From Dyadobacter sp. CY345 (GTDB taxonomy: Bacteria > Bacteroidota > Bacteroidia > Cytophagales > Spirosomataceae): a stretch of DNA of 64,000 bases. Position numbers and translations under genes: made by a program. Of this stretch, positions 45,697-54,263 are shown piece by piece; the stretch's first letter is position 1; each line of letters begins with the position of its first letter. The DNA is taken from contig NZ_JAKFFS010000002.1 of NCBI RefSeq assembly GCF_021502725.1, forward strand, positions 900,946-964,945, in the 5' to 3' direction. The notes under the pieces are model-generated. The model had not been told where the DNA came from. It ran no database searches and saw nothing but the letters and a program-made list of their open reading frames with translations.

Positions 45697-46389
45697 TTAA
45701 TCCTTAACCATTAAAGAAATCGTCATCGCCGCCTTTTTCATCGTCCAGGTTTGTGGGCCGGCTAAAAACTGGGTTGAGCTGATTAGCTTTATTTTATCCC
45801 CAGCTGCTGCTTTTACCACCAGCGCGCTGCCAACCGGCATATCCCTGTTTTCCAGCGAAGTCATCTCCGTTATCTGGATCGTTTCCCCGGATTGCTGCAA
45901 GGCGAAACCGCCTGTTGCTACCGGATTGGAATAACCATCATCAAAAATGTTGATACCGGAAAATGAGATGGAATAGTAACCAGCCTCAGAGATTGTATAC
46001 TCCTTGGTAGCACTGTTCCATGCTGATTCAGGGTCAAAGTCGGGGATGATATTAATTATTGTTCCGGCATTGTCCTGTTCAACGCTTTGACTGGTGGCAT
46101 ATCCCGCAAACACGACACCTGCCTGCCAGCTTCCGGCACCGTTTCCATCGGATGTGAATACACGCCCAAATTTTTGCGTACCATCCGCAATCGTTACCTG
46201 CCCGGTTGTTTTATCAATACTGGTTTTTCTCCCAGCCGTAGAAGCTTCCACTTCCAGATTGTTAGCGGCATTGATCGTCGTAGGATTCGTCCCGATTTTT
46301 ACCTGGGCGAAAACCGAAGATGAGGCGAAAAGCATGGCTGCGAATAATGCAGGACACAGTGCTTTTGTAAAGATTTGTCTGGTATTCAA
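45697..46389 (-). CDS. Secreted protein with C1q-like C-terminal domain (paralogue 2), TTG start
   Basis: Alignment with its neighbours places the start at TTG 46389-46387, giving (M)NTRQIFTKALCPALFAAML and a total of 230 residues; the longer open frame upstream has no similarity. The signal peptide ends SSVFAQ and the shared module VKIGTNPTTINAANNLEVEA follows. The stalk has DKTTGQVTIADGTQKFGRVF and TSDGNGAGSWQ. The head has DFDPESAWNSATKEYTISEA, GYYSISFSGINIFDDG and a strand ending MKKAAMTISLMVKD. The jelly-roll pattern is recognisable but more diverged. Confidence 0.72.
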   Translation of the reverse strand: MNTRQIFTKALCPALFAAMLFASSSVFAQVKIGTNPTTINAANNLEVEASTAGRKTSIDKTTGQVTIADGTQKFGRVFTSDGNGAGSWQAGVVFAGYATSQSVEQDNAGTIINIIPDFDPESAWNSATKEYTISEAGYYSISFSGINIFDDGYSNPVATGGFALQQSGETIQITEMTSLENRDMPVGSALVVKAAAGDKIKLISSTQFLAGPQTWTMKKAAMTISLMVKD

Positions 46390-46517
46390 AACTTCAAGAT
46401 TAGTGTGTGTAATATTATTTTTGGTGTTGTGGGTAATGACTCTCGGTCTGTCTTTTCGCGTTTCAAACGCTGCACCACTCAAAACGGATTGCAAATCGGT
46501 TTTGAATAGTTAAAGAA

Positions 46518-47378
46518 CTATTGACTTACGGAAACAACTACCTTTTGGTTAGCAAAGTCGTTATTACCACATGCTCCCGCGATTGATTCTTTTCCTACAC
46601 CAACTCTTGCCGATACACCACCATTTACCCAGGGAAGAAGGTAAACTCTTACGTTGTAAGTTCTGGGAGAGTAATTCTGTAATGCGGTCTTGGCATTAAT
46701 ATAAGATGCTGAGCAACCTGTTCCTGAGTGAGTAAAGAAAAACGTGTCAACTGCTTCGAAAACACCAGGCGTCGTTTTGTCAATCGCTAGAACAAGAAAA
46801 AAATTGAACTGAGTAGTATTGTATGCTGCGGAATATGTACCTGTAATGTCTACGGTTACATCATTATTAGCATTGTTTACCGTAAAAGAAGCATTTCTAT
46901 TTAAATTATAGGCACAAATCGGTATCGCTTGTCCAATACCAACGCCGCACGTTCCAACTGCCGAGGAGGGGATATCAGCTGTAACACCAGGTGTAGATTG
47001 TGAAAATGAAGCAATTGTTGTTGTTTTCAAAGCGGGAGCGAGTGCAACCCATCCGGTGCCATCCCAATAATACTCTCCAATCTTGGCGACTAATGTCGGA
47101 TAAAGAATGTTACTCGATGCAATTGCAGCATTTGTGTTATATACATGCATACCAGCAACCGCAGTCCCAGCCAAACCCCAAGTAGTCGTATTTGTCAAAG
47201 ATATACGAGGCATTAATAAACCTCTGTTTGTGCTTTCAATTTCCAATGCTGATCCGGCATTAATCGCAGTCGGGTTATCTCCAATCTTCACCTGCGCAAA
47301 GACCGTTGAACTTAGTAACATTGCTCCTGCAAAAAGTGCTGAGCAAAGTGTGTTAGATAATAGTTGTTTTCTTTTCAT
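46518..47378 (-). CDS. Secreted protein, paralogue 1, with a different C-terminal head
   Basis: The 286-residue protein has a signal peptide (QLLSNTLCSALFAGAMLLSS, then TVFAQ) and the shared VKIGDNPTAINAGSALEIES module. Its stalk reads RGLLMPRISLTNTTTWGLAG and contains GEYYWDGTGWVAL, a motif common in Bacteroidota surface proteins. The head (about 125-286) is beta-rich and holds six cysteines (TCGVGIGQAIPICAYNL; GTGCSASYIN; AGACGNND), so disulfides are likely outside the cell. It is not convincingly C1q. It is the first of the four secreted paralogues in the direction of transcription. Confidence 0.7.
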   Translation of the reverse strand: MKRKQLLSNTLCSALFAGAMLLSSTVFAQVKIGDNPTAINAGSALEIESTNRGLLMPRISLTNTTTWGLAGTAVAGMHVYNTNAAIASSNILYPTLVAKIGEYYWDGTGWVALAPALKTTTIASFSQSTPGVTADIPSSAVGTCGVGIGQAIPICAYNLNRNASFTVNNANNDVTVDITGTYSAAYNTTQFNFFLVLAIDKTTPGVFEAVDTFFFTHSGTGCSASYINAKTALQNYSPRTYNVRVYLLPWVNGGVSARVGVGKESIAGACGNNDFANQKVVVSVSQ

Positions 47379-47489
47379 TGTGTGTACGTTTTTGTGTGAT
47401 TGTTGTGGTTAAATAATGTGTGAACTGTTGGGTTGTTGTGGTTATGTTGGCTGAGATGAACCCGGGCCATAACCAGCCTGGGAGGTTTC

Positions 47490-47530
47490 GGCCGCTTCGG
47501 CGAAAACCAGGAGGGTTTTGATTTTAAGTT
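47490..47530 (-). other. Imperfect GC-rich hairpin
   Basis: On the minus strand CCTGGTTTTCGCC, GAAGCGGC and CGAAACCTCCCAGG pair imperfectly. It lies between the 32-residue membrane peptide gene and the leader of the first paralogue. It could end transcription of the small gene, but no T tract follows. Confidence 0.3.
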
Positions 47531-47611
47531 GTGTATAGTGAAAACCAGGTTGTATGCCTTTCTTATTTTTGAGACACATGCAAACGCATTTAGTCACAAA
47601 AGGAATAAAAA

Positions 47612-47710
47612 TTAATTTCGGGCGATGGCAACGAGGATGAACAATAGGCCGAGCACCAGTAGTTTAAACCATACATGTGAGCCGGTAATAGGAGAGTAAA
47701 GTTTGTTCAT
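47612..47710 (-). CDS. Putative 32-residue single-pass membrane peptide
   Basis: An ATG at 47710 opens a short frame reading MNKLYSPITGSHVWFKLL followed by VLGLLFILVAIARN and TAA. Residues about 13-30 form one clean hydrophobic helix with a charged end (AIARN), which is unusual for chance. The leader contains ACACATCT, like the CA-rich leaders of the neighbouring secreted-protein genes. It overlaps the stop of an upstream 100-codon frame as ATGA. Function unknown; a small membrane regulator or toxin-like peptide are options. Confidence 0.45.
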   Translation of the reverse strand: MNKLYSPITGSHVWFKLLVLGLLFILVAIARN

Positions 47711-48006
47711 AGATGTGTATCGTTTATAGATATGTGTGTTGTTGCTTTTGTAAACCTATTTTGTATCTCAAAACTGAGAATAAAATTACCGCCTTGCTGT
47801 ACACGTAAACCGTCCGTTTTGTAGAAATTATTCTTGTAAGTTGTCGATTCAGTCCGGCTGTCTTTTTTTAATACAAAAACTGCATTTCTGTATCCGATAT
47901 GTTTTCTGCCCGGATTGCCCATAAAACTACCGTTGAATAAGTTTTTGAAAAAAATATCGCCAGAAGCTTGTACGCGTATGATTATACGTTTTGTAAACAT
48001 TTTCAT
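47707..48006 (-). CDS. Doubtful 99-codon open frame upstream of the membrane peptide
   Basis: From the ATG at 48006 the frame starts MKMFTKRIIIRVQASGDIFF and ends ISINDTHL with a TGA that overlaps the next ATG by the ATGA arrangement typical of translational coupling. The product would be basic (several KKD, KNN, RTES stretches), without a signal peptide or known domain. Coding character is weak. The overlap is the main argument for reporting it. Confidence 0.25.
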   Translation of the reverse strand: MKMFTKRIIIRVQASGDIFFKNLFNGSFMGNPGRKHIGYRNAVFVLKKDSRTESTTYKNNFYKTDGLRVQQGGNFILSFEIQNRFTKATTHISINDTHL

Positions 48007-48009
48007 CAC

Positions 48010-48603
48010 GAAATAGCGTTATTTTATTGATCTGTATACTATTTGTATACAAGAGAGAACCATACTTTCTTCCAAAGTTCTACGCAAGGTGTCGGACATC
48101 TCGACATTCGTTTGTCGATTACATAAATGGGTTCAGTACAATTTTCGACCTGGAAAATCTGGAACTTCGATTTCGCAGTCGAATCAGGGTGATGAAATAA
48201 TCTTGGGGCGGAGTTGTTTTTTTTCTAATTTGATAAGGTAAATGGTCCATAGCGTGTTTTGAAGTGTGATTTTGTGTACTATTTAAGGATTTAAACAGAT
48301 TTATCCATCCTTAACCGCAAAGTACCGGAAAGCCATTTTAAAAAGTTGTAGAGTGATAGAAAAAAAATAATAGAATCATCTCTCGTCGTTATTTTCCGTT
48401 ATGGCGGTGCCAGGACATAGAAATACTACGCTAATGTTAGAAGATATTACGAGTGTAATGTAGGCTGTAAACCCCGGATCTCTGTTCATCTGAGATCCAT
48501 TCGTTAAGAATTCTATGCCTGTACGCGGACAGCTCAACTTTTTTTGCTTCGTTCGTAAACAGGTTTTTTATACCAATCATCCCTCACACTGAAGAATAGG
48601 AAT
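48010..48603. other. Divergent regulatory interval before the propeller kinase
   Basis: About 590 bp without a convincing gene, between the minus-strand surface-protein block and the plus-strand kinase. AT-rich, with several TTTG elements. I see no palindrome that stands out. Promoters for both directions should lie here. Confidence 0.4.
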
Positions 48604-51600
48604 ATGAAGAAAGGTTTGTTACGCCGGGTTATCCTCCTGGTATTACTGATGCCGGGTTATGTTTTGGCACAGAAAAACTATGCAGTCACACACTACACCA
48701 GCAAAAATGGTTTACCACAAAACAGTATCAAACTAATATTTGCCGATCCGGAAGGTTTCATCTGGCTGGGCACGGAAGACGGCCTGGTCAGGTTTGACGG
48801 TCAGCATTTTTATAACTTCAACCGCCTCAATCTTAACGTTTCCAACAACCATGTAATTTTTGGCCGGGTAGTTTCAAAAGACAAAGGTTTAAAAAATATT
48901 TCCCCGGCAAACAGAAAATCAACGGATCTGTATTATGCCTCTTTTCTGGGATGGGAAACCGTCAAAATCCAGCATGGCCGGGCGGTGCGTGATACATTGT
49001 ATAAATACAATTATCTGAAAAAGCTGGCTCCTTTCAAGGAAGGGTTTCCCAGCTTTCATCTGGCGGCGGGCCTTCCGAATTTCGTAACAGACAGCACGGT
49101 CTTGCAGCGTTACATGGTTACGACGGCATACGGCGACAAGAATTTTTTCGTATGCCATAAGGATCAGATCACGTATTATGTTGACTGGAAAAAAAGTTTC
49201 AGCAGAAAGTTTCAGGCCCATAATCTCTGGAACTATTTTTCGATAGGTGAGGAGCTATTTTATTATGAGAAGGACCGGAACGAGATCACAGGTTTTGCAG
49301 GCAAGGAGCCGGTGACGACGGTTGTGGCAGGTGATATTCAGTCAGATCCTGCTTACAAAACCAGAAAGAAAGACATCATTTTATACTGGAACAACGTAAG
49401 CGACCAGGCTTATCTGTGCCTGGGCAAAAACCTGTATTCCTTATATAAAAATCAAACCGGAAGCTTGTCGACACGGCTGCTTGTGGAGGATTTTGATTTT
49501 GTTGGGGAAGGGATTGAACTGATCCATTTTGATGAAAAGAGCAAAAAGATATTTTTAGGAAGTCCGACCGAAGGGCTTTTTGTGCTAAGCAGGCAACAGT
49601 TTCAGGTCATCAACATCAAGGGAGATGCGCGGGACAATGTTTTTTATGACCACATTCCTTATGACGAAAACACGGTTTTGACGGGCACGGGAAATGTTAT
49701 CGGGAAAGATATGAAGAGCGGGCGGGTGACGGACAGGCTGGTGACGTTTCTGAATAAAATCAATCCTGCTGATAAAACATTTGTGATCAGGGACAAACAC
49801 AATACCTACTGGATTCCGCTGGGAACGATCTTGTATCGTGTCGATGGTAAACTGGAAAAAATTATCGGCCGGTGGGATTTCAGGAATTCGGCCAATAGAA
49901 TCCATGAGGGATTGTCGGGCAAAATCTGGGTCAGTACTTATGAAAATGGTCTGTTCAGTATTGATCCAGAAGATAAAGATGCAGTTCCCGTACCTTTTTT
50001 CAAAGATACTTTCCCGGAAATTACTGCGATCAAGTCTGAATCTGCGGAATCTTTGCTTTTGGGGACCGGCGCAGGATTGTATCGGGTCGGTATCAAATCA
50101 AAAAAGAAGACGCTGATACCCGGGACTGAAAAGTTTCATATCACGAGTATTTACGTGGACCAGGATAAACATTGCTGGTTCACGGCCGTTGACCATGGCA
50201 TCATGCTTTTGGGTCAGGATGATAAACCTGTCGTTTTTCCACTGGATAAAAACAAATATCTGGCAAGTCCGCATTACATTATTGACGACAAACGCGGATA
50301 TTTCTGGATACCTACCAACAAAGGACTTTTCCAGATTTTTCGGAAAGATCTATTGTATTATGCTGATCGGAAAATGACTTCTGACGAAAAATCCACCTGG
50401 ACGGCGGGGAAAACCGGACAATCTGCGGAGCTTTTTTATCTGTATCATGCCAAAGAGGAGGGTTTTAATACCAATGAATTCAATGGCGGCTGCGATCCGT
50501 GTTCTGCAACGCTGGCGAACGGATATATATCAATACCTTCCCTAAACGGGCTGGTCTGGTTTAAGCCTGAGCAGATGGAAAACTACATGCCTGAGGGAGG
50601 AATTGTGCTTGATAAGGTTGAGGTTAACCAGGAATTGCTGCCTTATTCGGGTGATACGATCCGTTTTAATTTGAATCCCGGAAATGTGCGTTTCCATTTT
50701 TCGACGCCCTATTTTGGAAATCCTGACAACCTGAATATGTCGTATGCGTTGGTGAAGGCGCATACCGAGGAAAGCGCCGGAGACTGGATTCCGATTGCGG
50801 CCAACGAAACCGATATCAGGTTTTCAAGTTTAAGTTCTGGTGAATATACCTTGCTGATTCGGAAAATTGATGGTTTTGGTTTTGAAAAGTATAATATCAA
50901 AAGAATCCATCTGATTGTGCCGCCGCGCTGGTATGAGACCTGGTGGGCAATCCTGTTTTATGTGATTGCGCTGGCAGCTGCAATATATGGTTATAGCAGG
51001 CTGCGACTGCGCAAGATCGAGCGGGAAAAACAGAAACTGGAGGCACTTGTCGACGAGCGGACGGAAGAATTGAACAGGACAATGCTCCGGCTGGAAGAAT
51101 CAAAAAATGAAATGAGTAAAAAAATGCATGTATTGTCCAGGCTGCTGGCCTCCATGACGCATGACATCCAGTCGCCGCTTAATTTTGTCGCCATCACTTC
51201 GTCCAATATTCCGCCTTTGCTGGAAGCACAGAAAATTCCGGAGGTTGGGAAAATAAGCGAGATTATCGCAGATTCTACCAGAAGAATGAGTGCTCTTTTA
51301 AAAGATCTGCTTAACTACATTCGTGTGAACGTTTATGGTAACCGGTTACAATTTGAGGAGATCGGGCTGAGAGCACTGGTGGAGGAAAAGTTTGCGATGT
51401 TCAGGAATATGATGGAGATGAACAACACGGTTTTTACGAACAATATTCCCGACGATATTGTGATCAATTCCGATCTGCAAATGGTTTCAATTCTTATCCA
51501 TAACCTGATCGACAATGCTTCCAAGTTTACCACAAACGGGGAAGTTGCGATTTATACGAATCTACATGAAGACCATAAGGTGGAAATGGTGATTGCCAAT

Positions 51601-51795
51601 ACGGCAACCGGTATCCCGCAGCACGTCATGAATATGATCAATACGCCGATGGAAGACAAAGATGATCCATCCTCATCCACCAACAAGGCAGGTCTCGGTT
51701 TGCTGATCGTGAAGGAAGTTTCAGATCTGGTTGGCGTTTCTATCCGGGTAACTGATTCAGACCAAACGCGGTTTCATCTGGTATTTGAATATTGA
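48604..51795 (+). CDS. Propeller-type sensor histidine kinase without receiver domain
   Basis: The 1063-residue protein has a signal peptide (VILLVLLMPGYVLAQ). About 750 residues of periplasmic two-component-regulator propeller follow, with repeats such as GLPQNSIKLIFADPEGFIWL and GLSGKIWVSTYENGLFSIDP. A Y_Y_Y domain ends near residue 770 and one membrane helix (WWAILFYVIALAAAIYGY) comes next. The kinase core has the H box ASMTHDIQSPLNFV (His853), the N box HNLIDNASKFT and the G box KAGLGLLIVKE. Unlike classical hybrid propeller kinases it ends after the ATPase, with no receiver or AraC domain. It converges with a LuxR-type regulator, its likely partner. Confidence 0.93.
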   Translation: MKKGLLRRVILLVLLMPGYVLAQKNYAVTHYTSKNGLPQNSIKLIFADPEGFIWLGTEDGLVRFDGQHFYNFNRLNLNVSNNHVIFGRVVSKDKGLKNISPANRKSTDLYYASFLGWETVKIQHGRAVRDTLYKYNYLKKLAPFKEGFPSFHLAAGLPNFVTDSTVLQRYMVTTAYGDKNFFVCHKDQITYYVDWKKSFSRKFQAHNLWNYFSIGEELFYYEKDRNEITGFAGKEPVTTVVAGDIQSDPAYKTRKKDIILYWNNVSDQAYLCLGKNLYSLYKNQTGSLSTRLLVEDFDFVGEGIELIHFDEKSKKIFLGSPTEGLFVLSRQQFQVINIKGDARDNVFYDHIPYDENTVLTGTGNVIGKDMKSGRVTDRLVTFLNKINPADKTFVIRDKHNTYWIPLGTILYRVDGKLEKIIGRWDFRNSANRIHEGLSGKIWVSTYENGLFSIDPEDKDAVPVPFFKDTFPEITAIKSESAESLLLGTGAGLYRVGIKSKKKTLIPGTEKFHITSIYVDQDKHCWFTAVDHGIMLLGQDDKPVVFPLDKNKYLASPHYIIDDKRGYFWIPTNKGLFQIFRKDLLYYADRKMTSDEKSTWTAGKTGQSAELFYLYHAKEEGFNTNEFNGGCDPCSATLANGYISIPSLNGLVWFKPEQMENYMPEGGIVLDKVEVNQELLPYSGDTIRFNLNPGNVRFHFSTPYFGNPDNLNMSYALVKAHTEESAGDWIPIAANETDIRFSSLSSGEYTLLIRKIDGFGFEKYNIKRIHLIVPPRWYETWWAILFYVIALAAAIYGYSRLRLRKIEREKQKLEALVDERTEELNRTMLRLEESKNEMSKKMHVLSRLLASMTHDIQSPLNFVAITSSNIPPLLEAQKIPEVGKISEIIADSTRRMSALLKDLLNYIRVNVYGNRLQFEEIGLRALVEEKFAMFRNMMEMNNTVFTNNIPDDIVINSDLQMVSILIHNLIDNASKFTTNGEVAIYTNLHEDHKVEMVIANTATGIPQHVMNMINTPMEDKDDPSSSTNKAGLGLLIVKEVSDLVGVSIRVTDSDQTRFHLVFEY

Positions 51796-51975
51796 GGTCG
51801 GCGGTCGGCGGTCGGCAATCGGCGGTCGGCTATCGGCAGGGAATTCGGGCTTTCAGCTATCGGATTATTGCCTGGAAGAAATTTCTGCCAATTCCGATTG
51901 CTGAAAGCCAAAACCCGGCCGCAGATTTTCGACAGCCGACAGCCGACAGCCGATTGCCGACCGCCGAAAGCCGCC
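51796..51975. repeat. GC-rich 7-bp-period palindromic element between convergent kinase and regulator genes
   Basis: It begins at the first base after the kinase TGA with six units of GGTCGGC/AATCGGC/TATCGGC, and ends with six units of CGACAGC/CGATTGC/CGACCGC, four bases before the regulator's stop. The two ends are inverted repeats. Between them GGGCTTTCAGCTATCGG pairs with CCGATTGCTGAAAGCC. The whole is one long, nested palindrome able to form a large hairpin, and could end transcription of both genes. Confidence 0.85.
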
Positions 51976-51979
51976 CTAT

Positions 51980-52609
51980 CTATCCTTTCAACAAAGATGC
52001 TTTTCTGGCCAGTTGGATTTCGTCAGAAACTTCGAGTTTGTCGTAGATCCTTCTTTTATAGGTGCTGACGGTATTTTCTTTCACCTCAAGTATAGCCGCG
52101 ATTTCTTTCGTCCATTTTCCTTCCATGAGCAGGTGCATTACGACCATTTCTTTTTTGGAAAGTGTGCTAAGCGGGTTTTTCTGTTTTTGGCCGTGCTTAG
52201 CCAAGTTCGTCAGAATGGTTTGCTGAATAACCGGGCTGGTATATTTTCCATTGTTCATCACCGCTTGGTAGGCTACGATAAATTCTTCCGGAGAAGATGT
52301 TTTAGGCAGATAGCCGTCCGCACCTGCCTGCAGAAACGGGATGGCGTAAACGTTTTCATCATAACCAGAATGAACGAGAATTTTGATTTCAGGCTGCCTG
52401 GAACGAACGGATTCGATCATTCTGATATTTTGTCCGCCAGGTATGTCAATATCAAGGATAAGCAGGTCAAACCTTTCTCTTTCAAGCAGATAGGTTCCCT
52501 CGGGAAAAGTGCCGGCGTATTGTACTGCTACCTGACTGTTTGCCTGAGATAATAGTTGCTGAAGACCGGACCTGATGAGAGGGTGATCTTCGATAATCAG
52601 AACGTTCAT
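51980..52609 (-). CDS. LuxR/NarL-type response regulator
   Basis: The 209-residue regulator has a normal receiver: acidic pair Glu7-Asp8 (VLIIEDHPLIR), phospho-acceptor Asp53 (FDLLILDIDIPGG), a serine in KILVHSGYDE and the lysine in GADGYLPKTS. A C-terminal LuxR domain follows (STLSKKEMVVMHLLMEGKWT, KEIAAILEVKENTVSTYKRR). It faces the propeller kinase across the palindromic element, and the two probably form a phosphorelay. It is a paralogue of the regulator at 40431, which has lost the acidic pair. Its targets may be the surface-protein genes between the two regulators; that is inference. Confidence 0.93.
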   Translation of the reverse strand: MNVLIIEDHPLIRSGLQQLLSQANSQVAVQYAGTFPEGTYLLERERFDLLILDIDIPGGQNIRMIESVRSRQPEIKILVHSGYDENVYAIPFLQAGADGYLPKTSSPEEFIVAYQAVMNNGKYTSPVIQQTILTNLAKHGQKQKNPLSTLSKKEMVVMHLLMEGKWTKEIAAILEVKENTVSTYKRRIYDKLEVSDEIQLARKASLLKG

Positions 52610-52967
52610 ATTTTGCGGAGGGATGTGTTTTTTATGGTTGCAAAAATAAGTATTTATTCAATAGTATTAGTGTCGAAAAATTTCGAAGGGCTGTTTTAAA
52701 ATAGAAAATCTGGTAAAAGTCTTATAAAATAGGCGAGATGGCGGCTTTAATTTAAAATACTGACAAAGATCATATTTAGCTATGTGCATTGATCTGTCCT
52801 GGAAGTTTTTTGACAGAATAATTTTGAAAGGTCAGCAGAGTATCCGGACGTTATGTGGAAGATAGTTTGACAATCATACTGAAATATTATAGCGGATGGA
52901 TTGAGCCTGGCATTTTGCAGGATGGTATTAAAGAGGTATTTTTATGGAGTGATCAGTCAATCTAAAA
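52610..52967. other. Gene-free interval between divergent regulators
   Basis: This 358-bp AT-rich stretch separates the minus-strand LuxR regulator from the plus-strand TetR regulator. No gene or clear palindrome is seen. Both promoters should lie here. Confidence 0.4.
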
Positions 52968-53531
52968 ATGGATAAAGAACAGGAAATATTAGCTGCGGCG
53001 TTGAGACTTTTTGTGGAGTTTGGCTTTCACGGCACGCCTACGAGTAAGATAGCCAAAGAGGCTGGGGTGGCTAACGGCACTTTATTTCATTATTTCAAAA
53101 CAAAAGAAGACCTGATTGTGGCGCTCTACAACCGGACGAAGGAAAGTTTGAATTCGTATCTTGCGGCACAACTGAATGAGCAAGATCCCTTGGAAGAGCG
53201 AATGAAAAGGGTATACTTCGCTTCGCTGGAATGGGGGCTTGAAAATAAGCCGCAATTTCATTTTATCCAGCAGTTTCACTTTTCTCCGCACCTGGCCAAA
53301 GTTTCTGATGAGGACAAGGAAAAACAAACGCGTTTACATGCAGGGCTTATGCGGCAGGCGAGCCTGGATGGTGTGTTGAAATCATTGCGGCCAGCCCTGA
53401 TCGGCACAATTTTAGGCAGCCACGTGTATGGAACGCATCAGTATCTTGTTAATGCAGATTTGTCGGCGGAACAGAGGAAGGAAGTAATGGAAGAAACTTT
53501 TGTTATGCTTTGGGGCATGATCACGAAATGA
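52968..53531 (+). CDS. TetR/AcrR-family transcriptional regulator
   Basis: The 187-residue protein has an N-terminal TetR helix-turn-helix: ILAAALRLFVEFGFHGTPTS, then KIAKEAGVANGTLFHYFKTK EDLI (read without the gap). The C-terminal ligand-binding part is variable, and no close named relative is recognised. It is likely a repressor of a nearby or distant efflux or fatty-acid gene. The RND operon at 25.9 kb has no regulator next to it, but there is no sequence evidence linking the two. The downstream gene is on the opposite strand. Confidence 0.9.
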   Translation: MDKEQEILAAALRLFVEFGFHGTPTSKIAKEAGVANGTLFHYFKTKEDLIVALYNRTKESLNSYLAAQLNEQDPLEERMKRVYFASLEWGLENKPQFHFIQQFHFSPHLAKVSDEDKEKQTRLHAGLMRQASLDGVLKSLRPALIGTILGSHVYGTHQYLVNADLSAEQRKEVMEETFVMLWGMITK

Positions 53532-53622
53532 TCTGAAACAAGGAAATACTTTGTAGTTAAATCCACAAATACTCTTACTATCAACTTCCGCTGAAAGTCG
53601 AAAAAATATCATTACACACGAA

Positions 53623-53658
53623 AATGTGAAAGCCGACCGCAGAAAGCCGTTAGCCGCC
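53623..53658. repeat. Short GC-rich 7-bp-period element
   Basis: GAAAGCCGACCGCAGAAAGC and CGTTAGCCGCC match the elements at 40.2-40.4 kb and 51.8-52.0 kb. It abuts the stop codon of the next minus-strand gene without a gap. Confidence 0.65.
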
Positions 53659-53976
53659 TCAATTTACCTCGTTTGCAGAAAATAATTTATTCAGTAATGG
53701 TAGTTTACCAAGAAATGGAGTTGGTTCAAATGATTTTCCGGTTGAGTCAGAAACTGCAAGTTCGGATAATTGGAAGCTTTCAGGGGAAAATTCGAGGGTA
53801 CCGTTGTCCAGTTCCGCATATGCAGGCTCAGCATTGCTCGAATCACTTGTTTTAGTACTGTCCGCAATGTATGTTTTGGCCCGTGACGCTTTCAAATCGC
53901 GTTCTTTTGATTCTTTTTCAACAAGACAAAGCACGAAAAGGGTAATGGCAATCGCGGTGGTAAAGAAAGATTTCAT
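53659..53976 (-). CDS. Small exported or membrane-anchored hypothetical protein
   Basis: The 105-residue product starts with a hydrophobic segment (FFTTAIAITLFVLCLVEK) that could be a signal anchor. The rest is polar and serine-rich (ADSTKTSDSSNAEPAYAELD), probably disordered, with a conserved-looking PFLGKLPLLNKLF near the end. No family is recognised. It stands alone between the TetR gene and a decayed protease. Confidence 0.5.
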   Translation of the reverse strand: MKSFFTTAIAITLFVLCLVEKESKERDLKASRAKTYIADSTKTSDSSNAEPAYAELDNGTLEFSPESFQLSELAVSDSTGKSFEPTPFLGKLPLLNKLFSANEVN

Positions 53977-54263
53977 AGCTAAAATTTAATTTACATACGT
54001 AAACTTGTGCAAATCTAATACAAAGACTCTGAAACATGGCAAAAGGTTGTAACCATCTTTAATAAATTTTTACGAAAATGATTAAGTGGTCGATGAGGTT
54101 GTGACTGAGCTTGAAAAAATTGTAATATTTATGGATTTTAAATTTCTGACAAGTTAATTTAAGTCTGTTGAAGGTTAAGGAATAAATGTTTCATGGTAAT
54201 CTTCCCGGAAGTTTCCTGTTCCGGGAAGATTAACTTTAAAGCAAAACGATACCTGAGTAGCTG

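Noticed and set aside
51868..52068. Open frames across the GC-rich palindrome and into the regulator gene
   Set aside because: They are a product of the 7-bp repeat period and run antisense to the LuxR regulator.
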